DNA of 64,000 nucleotides from G963678255 sp963678255 (GTDB lineage: Bacteria > Cloacimonadota > Cloacimonadia > Cloacimonadales > WRIO01), in the NCBI GenBank assembly GCA_963678255.2, contig OY782778.1:124001-188000 (forward strand), written 5' to 3'. Positions 25,966 through 35,228 of the stretch are shown here, in pieces; position 1 is the stretch's first letter, and each line of letters starts with the position of its first letter. The notes beneath the pieces were generated by a model, which saw nothing but the letters and a program-made list of their open reading frames with translations, made no database searches and was not told the DNA's origin. The position numbers and the translations under genes were made by a program.

Positions 25966-28284
25966 ATGATTGAAAATATTGAAAAAGATTCAAATGAAAT
26001 CCTGGAAACGTTCTTAAATAATTCGTTACAAGCGCAATTATTGATTAATAAAACTGGTGATATTATTCATATGAATATGATTGCTAAACATATCATGAGA
26101 AAGTTCTTCCATTTCCAGGTGACAACGGATAAGCCTAATTGGCTAGATTTAATAGCAAAGCATGATAATCAATCACTAATAAAACAATTTGAACTGGTCA
26201 TTAATGGGGAAATACAAATTAAAGAAATGGAATTTAAAGATCAAACAAATAAATCAGTCTGGTATGAATTTCAATACTTCCCTGTTTTTAATAAAGATAA
26301 AGAAATTAATGAAATTCTTTTAACAATCTTAGATATCTCAGAGTTAAAAAACAGTCAGATCAGGTTTAATGAGACCATGATGCTAAATCAGGCACTTCTG
26401 GGAAAGCACCCACAGGCTTTACTTATTGTTGAAGCAGAAAGCTTACAAATTGAATATATGAATTCTACCGCAAATCGTATCATAAACTTTGATGATCATC
26501 ATTTCTCTAATCTAAACCTTGGGACATTGTTCCATCATATAATCTGGACAAAAAAATACCATTCAATAGATGATTTGAGAAGGATTGAGATAAATGATGA
26601 ACCAATAGAATTTCTCGATTACAGAAAGAAAAAGTGCTTTTTGCTCATTCATACCAGATTATGCCTTATCAGTGATAGATCATATATTTTCTTTTTTGCT
26701 ACAGATATATCTTCTGAGAAAAACAGTATCATAAATCTTAATCTTGTTCAAAGTTCTCTTGAAGAAAACTCAGTTGGAGTCATGCTTACGGATGAAACTG
26801 GAGAAATACTTTTTTCAAATAAAGTTCTAGATTTTATTTGTCCAAGAGATCAACAAAATAAATCAAATCAAAATATTTTAACCTGTCTGAATAAAGAAAA
26901 TGATGAATTTATCGGTCATTTTATCTATTGCATAAGGCATAAGACAAATTGGCAAGGCCAATTAACCATCATAGATAATCACAATAAAAGTCATGTATTT
27001 GCTACTAATATATCTTTTTTAAAAAATGCAGAGAATAAAATCATTCGTTATATCGCGATTTTCAAAGAAATCACCCATGAAATAGAATTAGAAAAACAAC
27101 TCAGGCAAGCCCAAAAACTAGAAGCGATAGGTACTCTTGCAGGAGGCATAGCTCATGATTTTAATAATATATTAACCGCGATTTTCGGATTTACTGAATT
27201 ATCAATGATGGACATTCCTGAAGATAGCTATTTAAACACAAACTTAACTCAGATATTAAGTGCATCACAAAGAGCAAAAGACTTGATCTTCCAAATCTTA
27301 ACCTTTAGTAGGCACAATGAATCAGAATTTACCACTGTTAAGATAAGCCCGATAATTAAGGAAGCTTTCAAACTATTAAGAGCAGGAATCCCCGTTACAA
27401 TACAAATGAAACATCATATAAAAACAAATGAAGATACAGTATTAGGAGACCCGACTCAAATTCATCAAATTATTATGAATCTCTGTAGCAATGCCTATTA
27501 CGCGATGAAAGATCGTTCAGGGCAAATTAATTTAACCCTAGAAAAGGATTTTCTGGATTCATCAGAAGTGCATCCAAATCTTATCAAACCTGGCAATTAT
27601 TTAATTTTAACAATAAGTGATACAGGTTGTGGCATCCCTCCCTTAGTTTTAGATAAAATATTTGATCCCTATTTTACCACAAAACCAAAAGGGGATGGCA
27701 CTGGACTGGGCTTGGCGATGGTGCATGGGATAATCACGAGTATGCAAGGTTTTATTGAAGTTCAATCCATTGAAGAAGTAGGGACAACCTTCAAACTTTT
27801 CATTCCTTATATTCAGAAATTTCAACCAGTATCATTACAAGATAATGTCATCTATCAGGGAAATAAAGAAAAAATCCTATTTATTGATGATGAAATAGCA
27901 ATCACAGAGATAATGGAACAAATCCTAACTAAGATAAATTACCTCCCAACAGTTACAACAGAGGTGGATTTTGCTTTAAAATTATTTACTGAAAATCCTG
28001 AAGATTATAACTTAATCATTACAGATATGACTATGCCCAAAATGACAGGGATTGACTTTACTAAAAAAATCCGATCTTTCCATCCCACTGTTCCAATCAT
28101 TATTTGTACAGGTTATTCTGATCTTCTCTCAAAAGAAAAAATGGTCGAATATAATATAAGTGATTATATTATAAAGCCAGTTACAATCCAGGAAATATCA
28201 AAAAAAATTAATAATGTTTTAAATGTCTCAGGAGATAAAAAGAAAGGAGAACTAAATGGTCGAGCTGCACAGATCCTTGAATAA
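25966..28284 (+). CDS. Hybrid histidine kinase, PAS-PAS-PAS-HisKA-HATPase-REC
   Basis: 772 residues from the ATG at 25966 (GAGGA 7 bases upstream). There are no membrane segments, so it is a cytosolic sensor. Three PAS-like regions (about 10-125, 135-265, 275-385) precede HisKA with GGIAHDFNNILTAIFGFTEL, phospho-acceptor His near 405. The HATPase has N-box NLCSNAYYAM, DTGCGIPP and GTGLGLAM. The C-terminal receiver has DDE (ILFIDDE), phospho-acceptor Asp in LIITDMTMPKM and Lys in IIKPV. It is a multi-step phosphorelay kinase, for which the stand-alone Hpt (2944) is a possible acceptor. The 3' end overlaps the PspC gene by 29 bases. Confidence 0.92.
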   Translation: MIENIEKDSNEILETFLNNSLQAQLLINKTGDIIHMNMIAKHIMRKFFHFQVTTDKPNWLDLIAKHDNQSLIKQFELVINGEIQIKEMEFKDQTNKSVWYEFQYFPVFNKDKEINEILLTILDISELKNSQIRFNETMMLNQALLGKHPQALLIVEAESLQIEYMNSTANRIINFDDHHFSNLNLGTLFHHIIWTKKYHSIDDLRRIEINDEPIEFLDYRKKKCFLLIHTRLCLISDRSYIFFFATDISSEKNSIINLNLVQSSLEENSVGVMLTDETGEILFSNKVLDFICPRDQQNKSNQNILTCLNKENDEFIGHFIYCIRHKTNWQGQLTIIDNHNKSHVFATNISFLKNAENKIIRYIAIFKEITHEIELEKQLRQAQKLEAIGTLAGGIAHDFNNILTAIFGFTELSMMDIPEDSYLNTNLTQILSASQRAKDLIFQILTFSRHNESEFTTVKISPIIKEAFKLLRAGIPVTIQMKHHIKTNEDTVLGDPTQIHQIIMNLCSNAYYAMKDRSGQINLTLEKDFLDSSEVHPNLIKPGNYLILTISDTGCGIPPLVLDKIFDPYFTTKPKGDGTGLGLAMVHGIITSMQGFIEVQSIEEVGTTFKLFIPYIQKFQPVSLQDNVIYQGNKEKILFIDDEIAITEIMEQILTKINYLPTVTTEVDFALKLFTENPEDYNLIITDMTMPKMTGIDFTKKIRSFHPTVPIIICTGYSDLLSKEKMVEYNISDYIIKPVTIQEISKKINNVLNVSGDKKKGELNGRAAQILE

Positions 28285-28657
28285 CAAAATCATCGCAGGA
28301 GTTTGTGGGGGATTAGCTGAAAGTGTAAAAATTAACCCAATATTTATGCGATTGTTATTTACTCTCAGTATCCTTTGGGGAGGAAGCGGGTTAATAATTT
28401 ATTTGATTTTATGGATAGTTATGCCCGAAATCAATTATGATATCCATTTTGATACGAATATTGAACGTCCATTACAAAACAGATTCTTTTATGGTGTCTG
28501 CGCAGGGATTGCACAGTATTTCAAAATTGATGTCACTCTGGTAAGGATAGTATTCATTATCTCTAGTTTGTATTTAGGCTATGGTATTTTGATTTACTTA
28601 TTATTATGTATTGTCTTACCAAACGAAAAAATGGAAAATAGAGGTTTTAATGATTAA
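28256..28657 (+). CDS. pspC: PspC-domain protein with two PspC repeats
   Basis: 133 residues containing two PspC domains: LHRSLNNKIIAGVCGGLAE (4-22) and RPLQNRFFYGVCAGIAQYF (about 68-87), each followed by a hydrophobic segment (ILIYLLLC-type, four membrane stretches in total). PspC proteins sense or respond to envelope stress; in E. coli PspC helps induce psp genes. Here the gene overlaps the hybrid kinase by 29 bases and the acyl ligase by 8, so the three are translated from one operon, perhaps linking envelope state to signalling. The start ATG has AAAGGAGAA upstream. Confidence 0.88.
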   Translation: MVELHRSLNNKIIAGVCGGLAESVKINPIFMRLLFTLSILWGGSGLIIYLILWIVMPEINYDIHFDTNIERPLQNRFFYGVCAGIAQYFKIDVTLVRIVFIISSLYLGYGILIYLLLCIVLPNEKMENRGFND

Positions 28658-30302
28658 TGAAAATTTCGTAAAGTATTTTGAAGAAAAGTTTAAGGAATAT
28701 TGGTCTATGCCGGCAATGGCTGATTATGGCAAAAGAAGTATTAATTACAAAGAACTCTCACAGTCTATATTATTCTTTCATAAGGTATTTTCCCATTATA
28801 AAATTGGTTTGGGAGACAAGATAGCGTTAAGTGGGAAAAATTGTGTAAATTGGTCAAAGATATATCTTTCAGGAGTCTTATATGGGGCAAGTGTAGTTCC
28901 AATATTAAACAACTTTTCATGCGGAGAAATGCAACATATTATCCATCATTCTGAAGCAAAAATTCTCTTTGTCTCAGACAAGTTAATTGAAGATCTAGAT
29001 TTAGATCGTTTAACACATGTCGAAGCAGTTTTCTCATTATATGATTTCAAATTAATTTATGATAAAAGAAAAGTATTCACAGGGGAATATTTTGAAAAAG
29101 AATTTGATTCTTTTCATTCAAGATCAATTTCTAAAGAAGATTTTTCTCTATCCTCGAAGATAGCTAATGATAATATAGCTGCTATGATATATACTTCTGG
29201 AACGACTGGTTTTTCAAAAGGAGTCATGCTTAGTTATAATAGTTTAATGGGAAATGTGATCGTGGCTAGAGAAAATCTTCTCTTTAAACAAGGAGCAAAT
29301 GTGGTGGCATTTTTACCTTTAGCACATGCATATGCCTGTTCATTTGATTTGATTTACCCTTTAACCTGTGGCAATTTTATTCATTTTATGGACAAACTAC
29401 CCTCGCCAAAAGTATTGCTTCAAGCTTTTGCAGAACTGAAACCTAATGTAGTATTAGCAGTTCCCTTGATTATTGAAAAGATTTATAAAAAAACAATAGC
29501 TCCAGAATTACTAAAAACTCCAATAAAAGTAATGCTTAGTATGCCATTATTAAAAAATGTGGTTTATAACAAGATTCGTTCAAAGTTGATTCAAGCTTTT
29601 GGTGGAAATCTGACTGAATTGGTAGTAGGTGGAGCTGCCATGAATCATGAAGTGGAAAGTTTTTTAAAAGAGATTAAATTCCCAGTCACCATTGGATATG
29701 GAATGACTGAGTGTGGACCTCTCATTGCTTACGCAAATTGGCATAAACATAGACTCGGATCTTCAGGACAAGTAGTCAAATACCTTGAAGTAAAGATTGA
29801 TTCACCAGACCCTGAAAATGTTAATGGAGAAATATTGATAAAAGGTGAACAAGTCACTGACGGATATTATAAAAACCCTGAGGTCACAAAAGAAACTCTT
29901 GATAAGGATGGCTGGTTACATTCTGGAGATATCGGGGTTTTGGATAAAGATAATTTTATATATATCAGAGGTAGAAGTAAAAATGTAATCATCGGCTCTT
30001 CAGGTGAAAATGTTTATCCTGAAGATATTGAGCAAAAAATAAACAATCTGCCTTTTATTCTTGAATCTCTGGTTATGGAAAAGGAAGGTAAAATTGTTGC
30101 GATGGTATATCCTGATTTCGATGAGCTAGATAAACATCATATTCATGAGACAAAAATCAACGATCTTATGATAAAAAATAAAAATACAATTAATGATCAA
30201 TTACCTGCACATTCAAAAGTTACTCGAATTATTATTGTATCTGAACCTTTCCAAAAAACACCTACTCAAAAAATAAAAAGATATTTATATAACAGTCAAT
30301 AA
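28650..30302 (+). CDS. fadD: Long-chain acyl-CoA synthetase (AMP-forming)
   Basis: 550 residues from the ATG at 28650, with GAGG 5 bases upstream (the longer frame begins at a TTG within pspC). ANL-family motifs: P-loop MIYTSGTTGFSKGVMLS (about 180-196), GYGMTECGP near 350, GWLHSGDIG near 426, and C-terminal lysine in KTPTQKIKRY. It activates a fatty acid to acyl-AMP and then acyl-CoA. Slightly short of classical FadD. The gene symbol marks the family, not a proven orthologue. It ends just before a bidirectional terminator. Confidence 0.88.
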   Translation: MINENFVKYFEEKFKEYWSMPAMADYGKRSINYKELSQSILFFHKVFSHYKIGLGDKIALSGKNCVNWSKIYLSGVLYGASVVPILNNFSCGEMQHIIHHSEAKILFVSDKLIEDLDLDRLTHVEAVFSLYDFKLIYDKRKVFTGEYFEKEFDSFHSRSISKEDFSLSSKIANDNIAAMIYTSGTTGFSKGVMLSYNSLMGNVIVARENLLFKQGANVVAFLPLAHAYACSFDLIYPLTCGNFIHFMDKLPSPKVLLQAFAELKPNVVLAVPLIIEKIYKKTIAPELLKTPIKVMLSMPLLKNVVYNKIRSKLIQAFGGNLTELVVGGAAMNHEVESFLKEIKFPVTIGYGMTECGPLIAYANWHKHRLGSSGQVVKYLEVKIDSPDPENVNGEILIKGEQVTDGYYKNPEVTKETLDKDGWLHSGDIGVLDKDNFIYIRGRSKNVIIGSSGENVYPEDIEQKINNLPFILESLVMEKEGKIVAMVYPDFDELDKHHIHETKINDLMIKNKNTINDQLPAHSKVTRIIIVSEPFQKTPTQKIKRYLYNSQ

Positions 30303-30303
30303 A

Positions 30304-30328
30304 AAAAGGAGGGGTAAACCCTCCTTTT
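30304..30328. terminator. Bidirectional terminator between convergent genes
   Basis: Perfect 10-bp stem AAAAGGAGGG / CCCTCCTTTT with loop GTAAA. It lies between the stops of the acyl ligase (+, 30302) and the LPP20-like gene (-, 30349). Confidence 0.85.
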
Positions 30329-30348
30329 GATTTATTATGTAAGATTGT

Positions 30349-32223
30349 TTACTTGATGATCACCCGACATGATTCCAAAGATACCTGCCATGGAGATGCT
30401 GTTATATCAATAGTATTTTTAAACAAATCCTCTGTATTGCTCACACGAACCATTTTCCATTGTTCGGTTGTCGCTTGCCTTCTGTCTAAAGGCTTTTTAC
30501 CATTCTGAAAAACAAAAATAATGTCACCTTCTTTGATATTGTTTATCTGCGCTGGAGCTGTTTTATAGGCAAATTCCGTCCATACTTCTACTGCTTTATC
30601 ATAATCAAAAAGCTTTGTCTGATTTTTAGTATCAGAGCTTGGATTAGTAAGCATCTTCCCTACTCTGGCCCATTTAAGCTTGTCAGTATTAGTAAAGGCT
30701 TTCTGAATATAAATATAATCATTACTTGTTAATCCATGAGAATCAGGTTCACTTGATGAAACATTAGGTTGCTCAGCAAGTCTTTCTTTTTCTTTCTCCG
30801 TAACAGTTTGTGTTAGTCTAACAGGCTCAACAGGTTTTTGTTGATCTTCATAAGATACGGCTCTTAAAAGAGCTTCTTGAATCTTATCTTCTGCTTGTGC
30901 AAGCATTTGTTTCAATTCACGAGCACTAATTGAGAGATTATCATATGCCTTTTCTATTGCATCTTTTTCACCTTTTTCACTCATACCCTGACCAGAAGCA
31001 ACGATTGATCCTAGAATTTCCTTTGTTTTTACTACTCCAAACTGAATATCCATCTCGACTCTGGCAATCGTTTTAGGAGTTCCCATACTTTCTATCTGTT
31101 TCGTATCTTTCACAGATAATCTGCCGATCATAAAAAGCGGAGAGATATCATTCACCTGAATATTGTTTTCATTCAGAACTTTAGTTAAACGTCTTTCTAC
31201 TTTTGGTTGCTTAATATTCTTATCATCCAAAACGTTGATACGAACAACAATTGAGGATGTTTCTGATGTTTTATAATAGGCTTCTCCACTCATAGAATTT
31301 AGATAAGCATTAAAATATGCAGGGAGCATAAAAGAATCCATTTTTATTACAACTTTTCCTCTTTCTCCAGAAAGGGGTGTTGCTGTTACATTCACGGTAA
31401 ACAATCCTTCAGAATTAGTCAGCCCTTTTTCAATCAAAACACCATCAGAATAACTAACCTTAACTGGAAAACTTATGATGGGAATTACCGTGCCTTTATT
31501 ACTTTTGAATATCGCTTTAAAAACAATGGGATCATTAAGCATCGTCCCTTTCTTAGCAGATTGCTGATTTCCGCTGACAACATCAAAACGTATAGCTGAT
31601 AATATTGTTCGGATCGAACTCTCTAGTTTATTAACTGTAATTTCTTCACCCATAGAATATGGATTTTCAGAAAAACTATCAAAAAGTGCTTTACGAGAAT
31701 AATATTCAGGAATTACTTTTTGAGCATCAGTTAAGTTGTTTATAGCTGGGATGATCTTCCCTTCTAATACCATTTGCTCAGAATCTTCCACTAAAGATCT
31801 TATAGAAGAACTTTTTTCATTAAGCTCTCCTTTTAGTGAATTTAACATTTTTACTTTATTAATGCTTACTAAAATATAATGGGTATTTTTCTCAACTTCT
31901 TGTTGAACAATGGACATGCCTTGTAATGTTTGATTGACTGTTAGTTTTGTAGCTTTCTGTATTGATTCTGAGTAAAAATCTTTCCCATCTGATTCAATAC
32001 TTTTTGCTTGTACTTCCGTTACAGATTCTACTTTAACTGAAATCTGCTGAAGAAGATCAGTTTTCGCATTGGTTAATGCCTGCTCATAGGATGAACCAGA
32101 ACCAATACCAACAATAAATTCATTACTTTCATAATAATCTCTTGGATTATTATACCATTTTGGTACAGCAAAAAGACAGAAAGCAAATGTAATCAATACA
32201 ATTGTGAAAAGTATATGTTTCAT
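30349..32223 (-). CDS. Secreted LPP20-like protein, 624 residues
   Basis: Signal peptide at 1-19 (MKHILFTIVLITFAFCLFA), then the LPP20 domain: PKWYNNPRDYYES and FIVGIGSGSSYEQALTNAK (20-57), with the typical A-x-x-x-A helix. The middle part (180-330) looks like beta-sandwich domains. An Ala/Glu-rich helix region (about 420-475) and a C-terminal domain follow. No lipobox Cys is present, so it is probably periplasmic. LPP20-fold proteins occur in envelope assemblies, but the function here is unknown. It lies 52 bp downstream of another secreted protein gene on the same strand, probably one operon. Confidence 0.72.
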   Translation of the reverse strand: MKHILFTIVLITFAFCLFAVPKWYNNPRDYYESNEFIVGIGSGSSYEQALTNAKTDLLQQISVKVESVTEVQAKSIESDGKDFYSESIQKATKLTVNQTLQGMSIVQQEVEKNTHYILVSINKVKMLNSLKGELNEKSSSIRSLVEDSEQMVLEGKIIPAINNLTDAQKVIPEYYSRKALFDSFSENPYSMGEEITVNKLESSIRTILSAIRFDVVSGNQQSAKKGTMLNDPIVFKAIFKSNKGTVIPIISFPVKVSYSDGVLIEKGLTNSEGLFTVNVTATPLSGERGKVVIKMDSFMLPAYFNAYLNSMSGEAYYKTSETSSIVVRINVLDDKNIKQPKVERRLTKVLNENNIQVNDISPLFMIGRLSVKDTKQIESMGTPKTIARVEMDIQFGVVKTKEILGSIVASGQGMSEKGEKDAIEKAYDNLSISARELKQMLAQAEDKIQEALLRAVSYEDQQKPVEPVRLTQTVTEKEKERLAEQPNVSSSEPDSHGLTSNDYIYIQKAFTNTDKLKWARVGKMLTNPSSDTKNQTKLFDYDKAVEVWTEFAYKTAPAQINNIKEGDIIFVFQNGKKPLDRRQATTEQWKMVRVSNTEDLFKNTIDITASPWQVSLESCRVIIK

Positions 32224-32275
32224 ATTTTCTCCAAAAGAGTATAAAAAGAGGTGAGCAAGCTCACCTCATAAAAGA

Positions 32276-33565
32276 TTAATCGATTTTTAACAAAATCATT
32301 TTACGGTTAATATTAATTGGTTTTAGTTTAGCACCAAATGCAGAAGCATCAAACTGCTTTTTAATATCTCTGTAGATCTTTCTTGAACTATCATATTTTG
32401 CTGGATCAACCCAGATTAAATAATCCATTGTTTGTTTTGTAGCAATATTTTCTTTAGATTTCTTTGAAATTTTCTCAACAGATTCCATAAAAACATCTTG
32501 AATATCCAGAACTTCATCTTCTGAATAGGATTTTGCTATACTAATGACAAGCTTATATTGTACGCCATTTTTCAGATCTTCTCGCCAATAAGTATCAATA
32601 CGAGCTAAAACAGCATCAATAGCTCCATTCATAGCTTCTTCAACACTTAGCAAAGATTCGCCTTGTCTCGATTGGCTATAACCAGTTTCTGTTCCTAGTA
32701 AACGACCAGTTGAAGTCTCATAAGCTCTGACATTCATGCTAAATTTTGTTGTATTATATCCGGCATTTTCATAAGCACCTGAATAAGTAACATAAACATC
32801 ACTACCTAAAGATAGTGCTAATTTGTAGGAAATGTCTTCTTGTCTGTCGCCCAACATCAACTGAGCTTCATTGAGAGTATTTAAATTATCAGCTTGTTGA
32901 GGGACAATCACTTCATATTGTTTTGCTGTTAAATGGCTTTCAACAACCGATGCTGCATGTTTAATAATTGGATTGTTTTGTAAGGCTTCGAGCGGACTTT
33001 TCCCTTTTGCAACTTCAGGAATTACCATTAATTGTGGTTTTCCCAAGGCTTCAGCAATTTCTTGTCTTCTGTCAAGAATGTTATTATTTTCTAGATCACG
33101 TCTGAGAATTTCTTTGTTAACTTTAAATCTTTTAACGATTTTAATACCTCGTCCTTCTTCCAACATAACCTTTGATTTTAACTGAGTGTCTTCATAGGAG
33201 ATATAACGATTGATATTGGTCATATCAAAAAAATACCCTATCTGTGCCTCCATTTTACTAATTTCAGCCGCATTCTTTAACAAAGGATCAGTGCCCCCAT
33301 ATAAAACAAAATAAACTGCTGCTTTTTTAGCATCATCAGTTGCTCTAATAACACCAAATCTGTCAATATCATCTAATTTTTTTGATTTGTTTTTCTCATG
33401 GGAGATATACATACCAGAAGCTTCTATTAAAACTTCTGAGGAAGAAACCGCTTCAATTAGAGAGGCTTGCTTCGATTCGGGTAATTGTGCTAGTAAAATA
33501 CTGGGAAATAAGCACATTAATAGGCTTACACTTAAGAGGACTTTTGCAAAAATACGAAATTTCAT
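32276..33565 (-). CDS. Secreted protein of unknown function
   Basis: 429 residues from the ATG at 33565 (AAGGAG 8 bases upstream; an adjacent GTG would add one residue). A signal peptide occupies 1-27 (ending SILLAQ). After about 180 residues comes a region resembling curli-/FlgT-type lipoprotein-like domains (AKQYEVIVPQQ, ALSLGSDVYVTYSGAYENAGY, MNVRAYETSTGRLLGTETGYS). It may belong to the DUF6175-like group, but I am not certain. It has its own TTGACA promoter and probably co-transcribes the LPP20-like gene. Both proteins have similar N-terminal secretion and beta-rich domains, so they may act together in the envelope. Confidence 0.65.
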   Translation of the reverse strand: MKFRIFAKVLLSVSLLMCLFPSILLAQLPESKQASLIEAVSSSEVLIEASGMYISHEKNKSKKLDDIDRFGVIRATDDAKKAAVYFVLYGGTDPLLKNAAEISKMEAQIGYFFDMTNINRYISYEDTQLKSKVMLEEGRGIKIVKRFKVNKEILRRDLENNNILDRRQEIAEALGKPQLMVIPEVAKGKSPLEALQNNPIIKHAASVVESHLTAKQYEVIVPQQADNLNTLNEAQLMLGDRQEDISYKLALSLGSDVYVTYSGAYENAGYNTTKFSMNVRAYETSTGRLLGTETGYSQSRQGESLLSVEEAMNGAIDAVLARIDTYWREDLKNGVQYKLVISIAKSYSEDEVLDIQDVFMESVEKISKKSKENIATKQTMDYLIWVDPAKYDSSRKIYRDIKKQFDASAFGAKLKPININRKMILLKID

Positions 33566-33607
33566 CACATTTTCTCCTTTCGTTCTGAACTATTAAAATA
33601 TCATTTT

Positions 33608-33636
33608 ATATTAAAATAGTATTAATTTCGTGTCAA
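33608..33636 (-). promoter_or_regulatory. Promoter of the secreted-protein operon
   Basis: On the - strand TTGACA (33636-33631), 17-base spacer, TAATAT (33613-33608), 42 bases before the ATG at 33565. Confidence 0.5.
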
Positions 33637-33651
33637 GTGTTTTTTTGGTTT

Positions 33652-33669
33652 TAAGCCGGTGCTGGCTTA
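33652..33669 (-). terminator. Hairpin downstream of rmuC
   Basis: Stem TAAGCC / GGCTTA, loop of 6, 60 bases after the rmuC stop on the - strand. No T run follows, so it is a weak candidate. Confidence 0.3.
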
Positions 33670-33728
33670 CAAAGATTGGTAAATTATTGAATATTTTTAA
33701 AATTATAGATCGTTTTCTCACAAAAAAT

Positions 33729-35078
33729 TTACTCTGTTGTTTCCTCTTCTTCTGAATCTAATAAATTGATATTTTGGTATTCAGGCATCTTCTCAACTGA
33801 TTTCAATGCGGTTTGAATCTTTCTTGTTCTTGCTCCAACAAGTTTTTCGATTTCATCACTAGCTCCTCTTAGCTTTGTTTGTGCTTTGGACAAAACGTCA
33901 CCAAATCGATCAAATTCCAGTTTTACAGATCCTAGCAATCTCCAGACTTCGCTAGATCTTTTCTCTATTGCCAGAGTTTTAAATCCCATTTGTAAGCTAT
34001 TAATGAAGGCTCCCAGAGTGGTTGGTCCTGTTATGTTAATATGATATTCACTTTGTATTTGATGAACCAGATTTGTGTTTTGGAGCACCTCTGCATATAA
34101 GCCTTCAAAGGGCAGAAACAGTATAGCAAAATCTGTAGTGTCTGGTGGATTGAGATATTTGTCCCTTATATCTTTTGCTGAGGTCTTAATTGCTTTTTCA
34201 AGCTCTTTTCTAGCTAAGGTTATTTTGACGGGATCAGCTTCTTCATAGGCTGTTAAAAGATTTTGATAGGATGAATCCGGGAACTTGGAATCAATGGGGA
34301 GATATACAATAGAATTCAATTCATCTTTACCGGGTAACTTGATAGCATACTCCACTCGTTCCTGGGTATTACTCTTTGTTGCTACATTATTCTCATATTG
34401 TTCAGGACTTAAGATGGCGTCTAATATACTTCCCAATTGAATTTCTCCAATTAATCCTCTTGTTTTTACATTGGTTAAGACCTTCTTTAAACCTCCCACA
34501 TCATTAGCCAAAGACTTCATTTCTCCCAAACCTTTATAGACATCTTGTAATTGTTTGCTAACATTGTTAAATGATTCACTTAATTTTTTGTCCAATGTTT
34601 CCTGTAATTTTTGATCTACCGTATTTCTCATTTCATCCAGTTTTTTTGAATTCTCTGTTTGCAAGAGAAGCAATTTATCTTCAACTGTTTTCCTGACTGC
34701 TTCCAATTTAACTTCTGTTGAGTTTTTTATATCCTCGTGTTTGATAATTATTTCGTCTGTTGTTTGTTTTAAGGTAAAAGCAAATTCACTTAATTTTTGT
34801 TCATTTGTTTGTCTAAATAGACGAATATTTTCATTGAGTTCAATTCGATTATCTTTTAAGTTTTGGGTAATTTCGTTTTTTATATTGGAAAGGGTATTAT
34901 TAATTTCCATTCGAATATTTCGATTTTCATCTTTTATTACTAATTCCAATCTGGCAATTTCACTTTTAACTAACTGAGAAATCTTTTCATAATCAATCTC
35001 TGGTTTATTCTTTTTTAATAATGCGATTAAAATAAGAATAATAACACCCCCTAAAATCGCTATTGAGATATAAAGCAT
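33729..35078 (-). CDS. rmuC: RmuC family DNA recombination protein
   Basis: 449 residues. There is an N-terminal membrane anchor (2-22), a long coiled coil (about 30-190), then the RmuC domain with GEIQLGSILDAILSPEQYE, LPIDSKFP near 270, FAILFLPFEGLYAE near 320, and GPTTLGAFINSLQMGFKTL near 355. RmuC limits inversions at short inverted repeats in E. coli; the domain has a predicted PD-(D/E)XK-like core. The ATG follows GAGGAG. This is of interest in a genome with many palindromic repeats, although the gene is widespread and ordinary. Confidence 0.93.
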   Translation of the reverse strand: MLYISIAILGGVIILILIALLKKNKPEIDYEKISQLVKSEIARLELVIKDENRNIRMEINNTLSNIKNEITQNLKDNRIELNENIRLFRQTNEQKLSEFAFTLKQTTDEIIIKHEDIKNSTEVKLEAVRKTVEDKLLLLQTENSKKLDEMRNTVDQKLQETLDKKLSESFNNVSKQLQDVYKGLGEMKSLANDVGGLKKVLTNVKTRGLIGEIQLGSILDAILSPEQYENNVATKSNTQERVEYAIKLPGKDELNSIVYLPIDSKFPDSSYQNLLTAYEEADPVKITLARKELEKAIKTSAKDIRDKYLNPPDTTDFAILFLPFEGLYAEVLQNTNLVHQIQSEYHINITGPTTLGAFINSLQMGFKTLAIEKRSSEVWRLLGSVKLEFDRFGDVLSKAQTKLRGASDEIEKLVGARTRKIQTALKSVEKMPEYQNINLLDSEEEETTE

Positions 35079-35167
35079 TATAAACTCCTCTTAAATTCTT
35101 TATTATTGCAATTAATAACAAAAGACTATATAGATTTACATTTACCAATATATTTATTTCATACTAT

Positions 35168-35195
35168 AAAAAAAGGGCAGATCAACTACCCTTTT
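35168..35195 (-). terminator. Terminator after leuS
   Basis: Stem AAAAGGG / CCCTTTT (35171-35177 with 35189-35195). On the - strand it is followed by a run of seven T, 34 bases after the leuS stop. Confidence 0.75.
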
Positions 35196-35228
35196 ATAAC
35201 ATCAAGTTAACATGTTGTCATGTCGTTA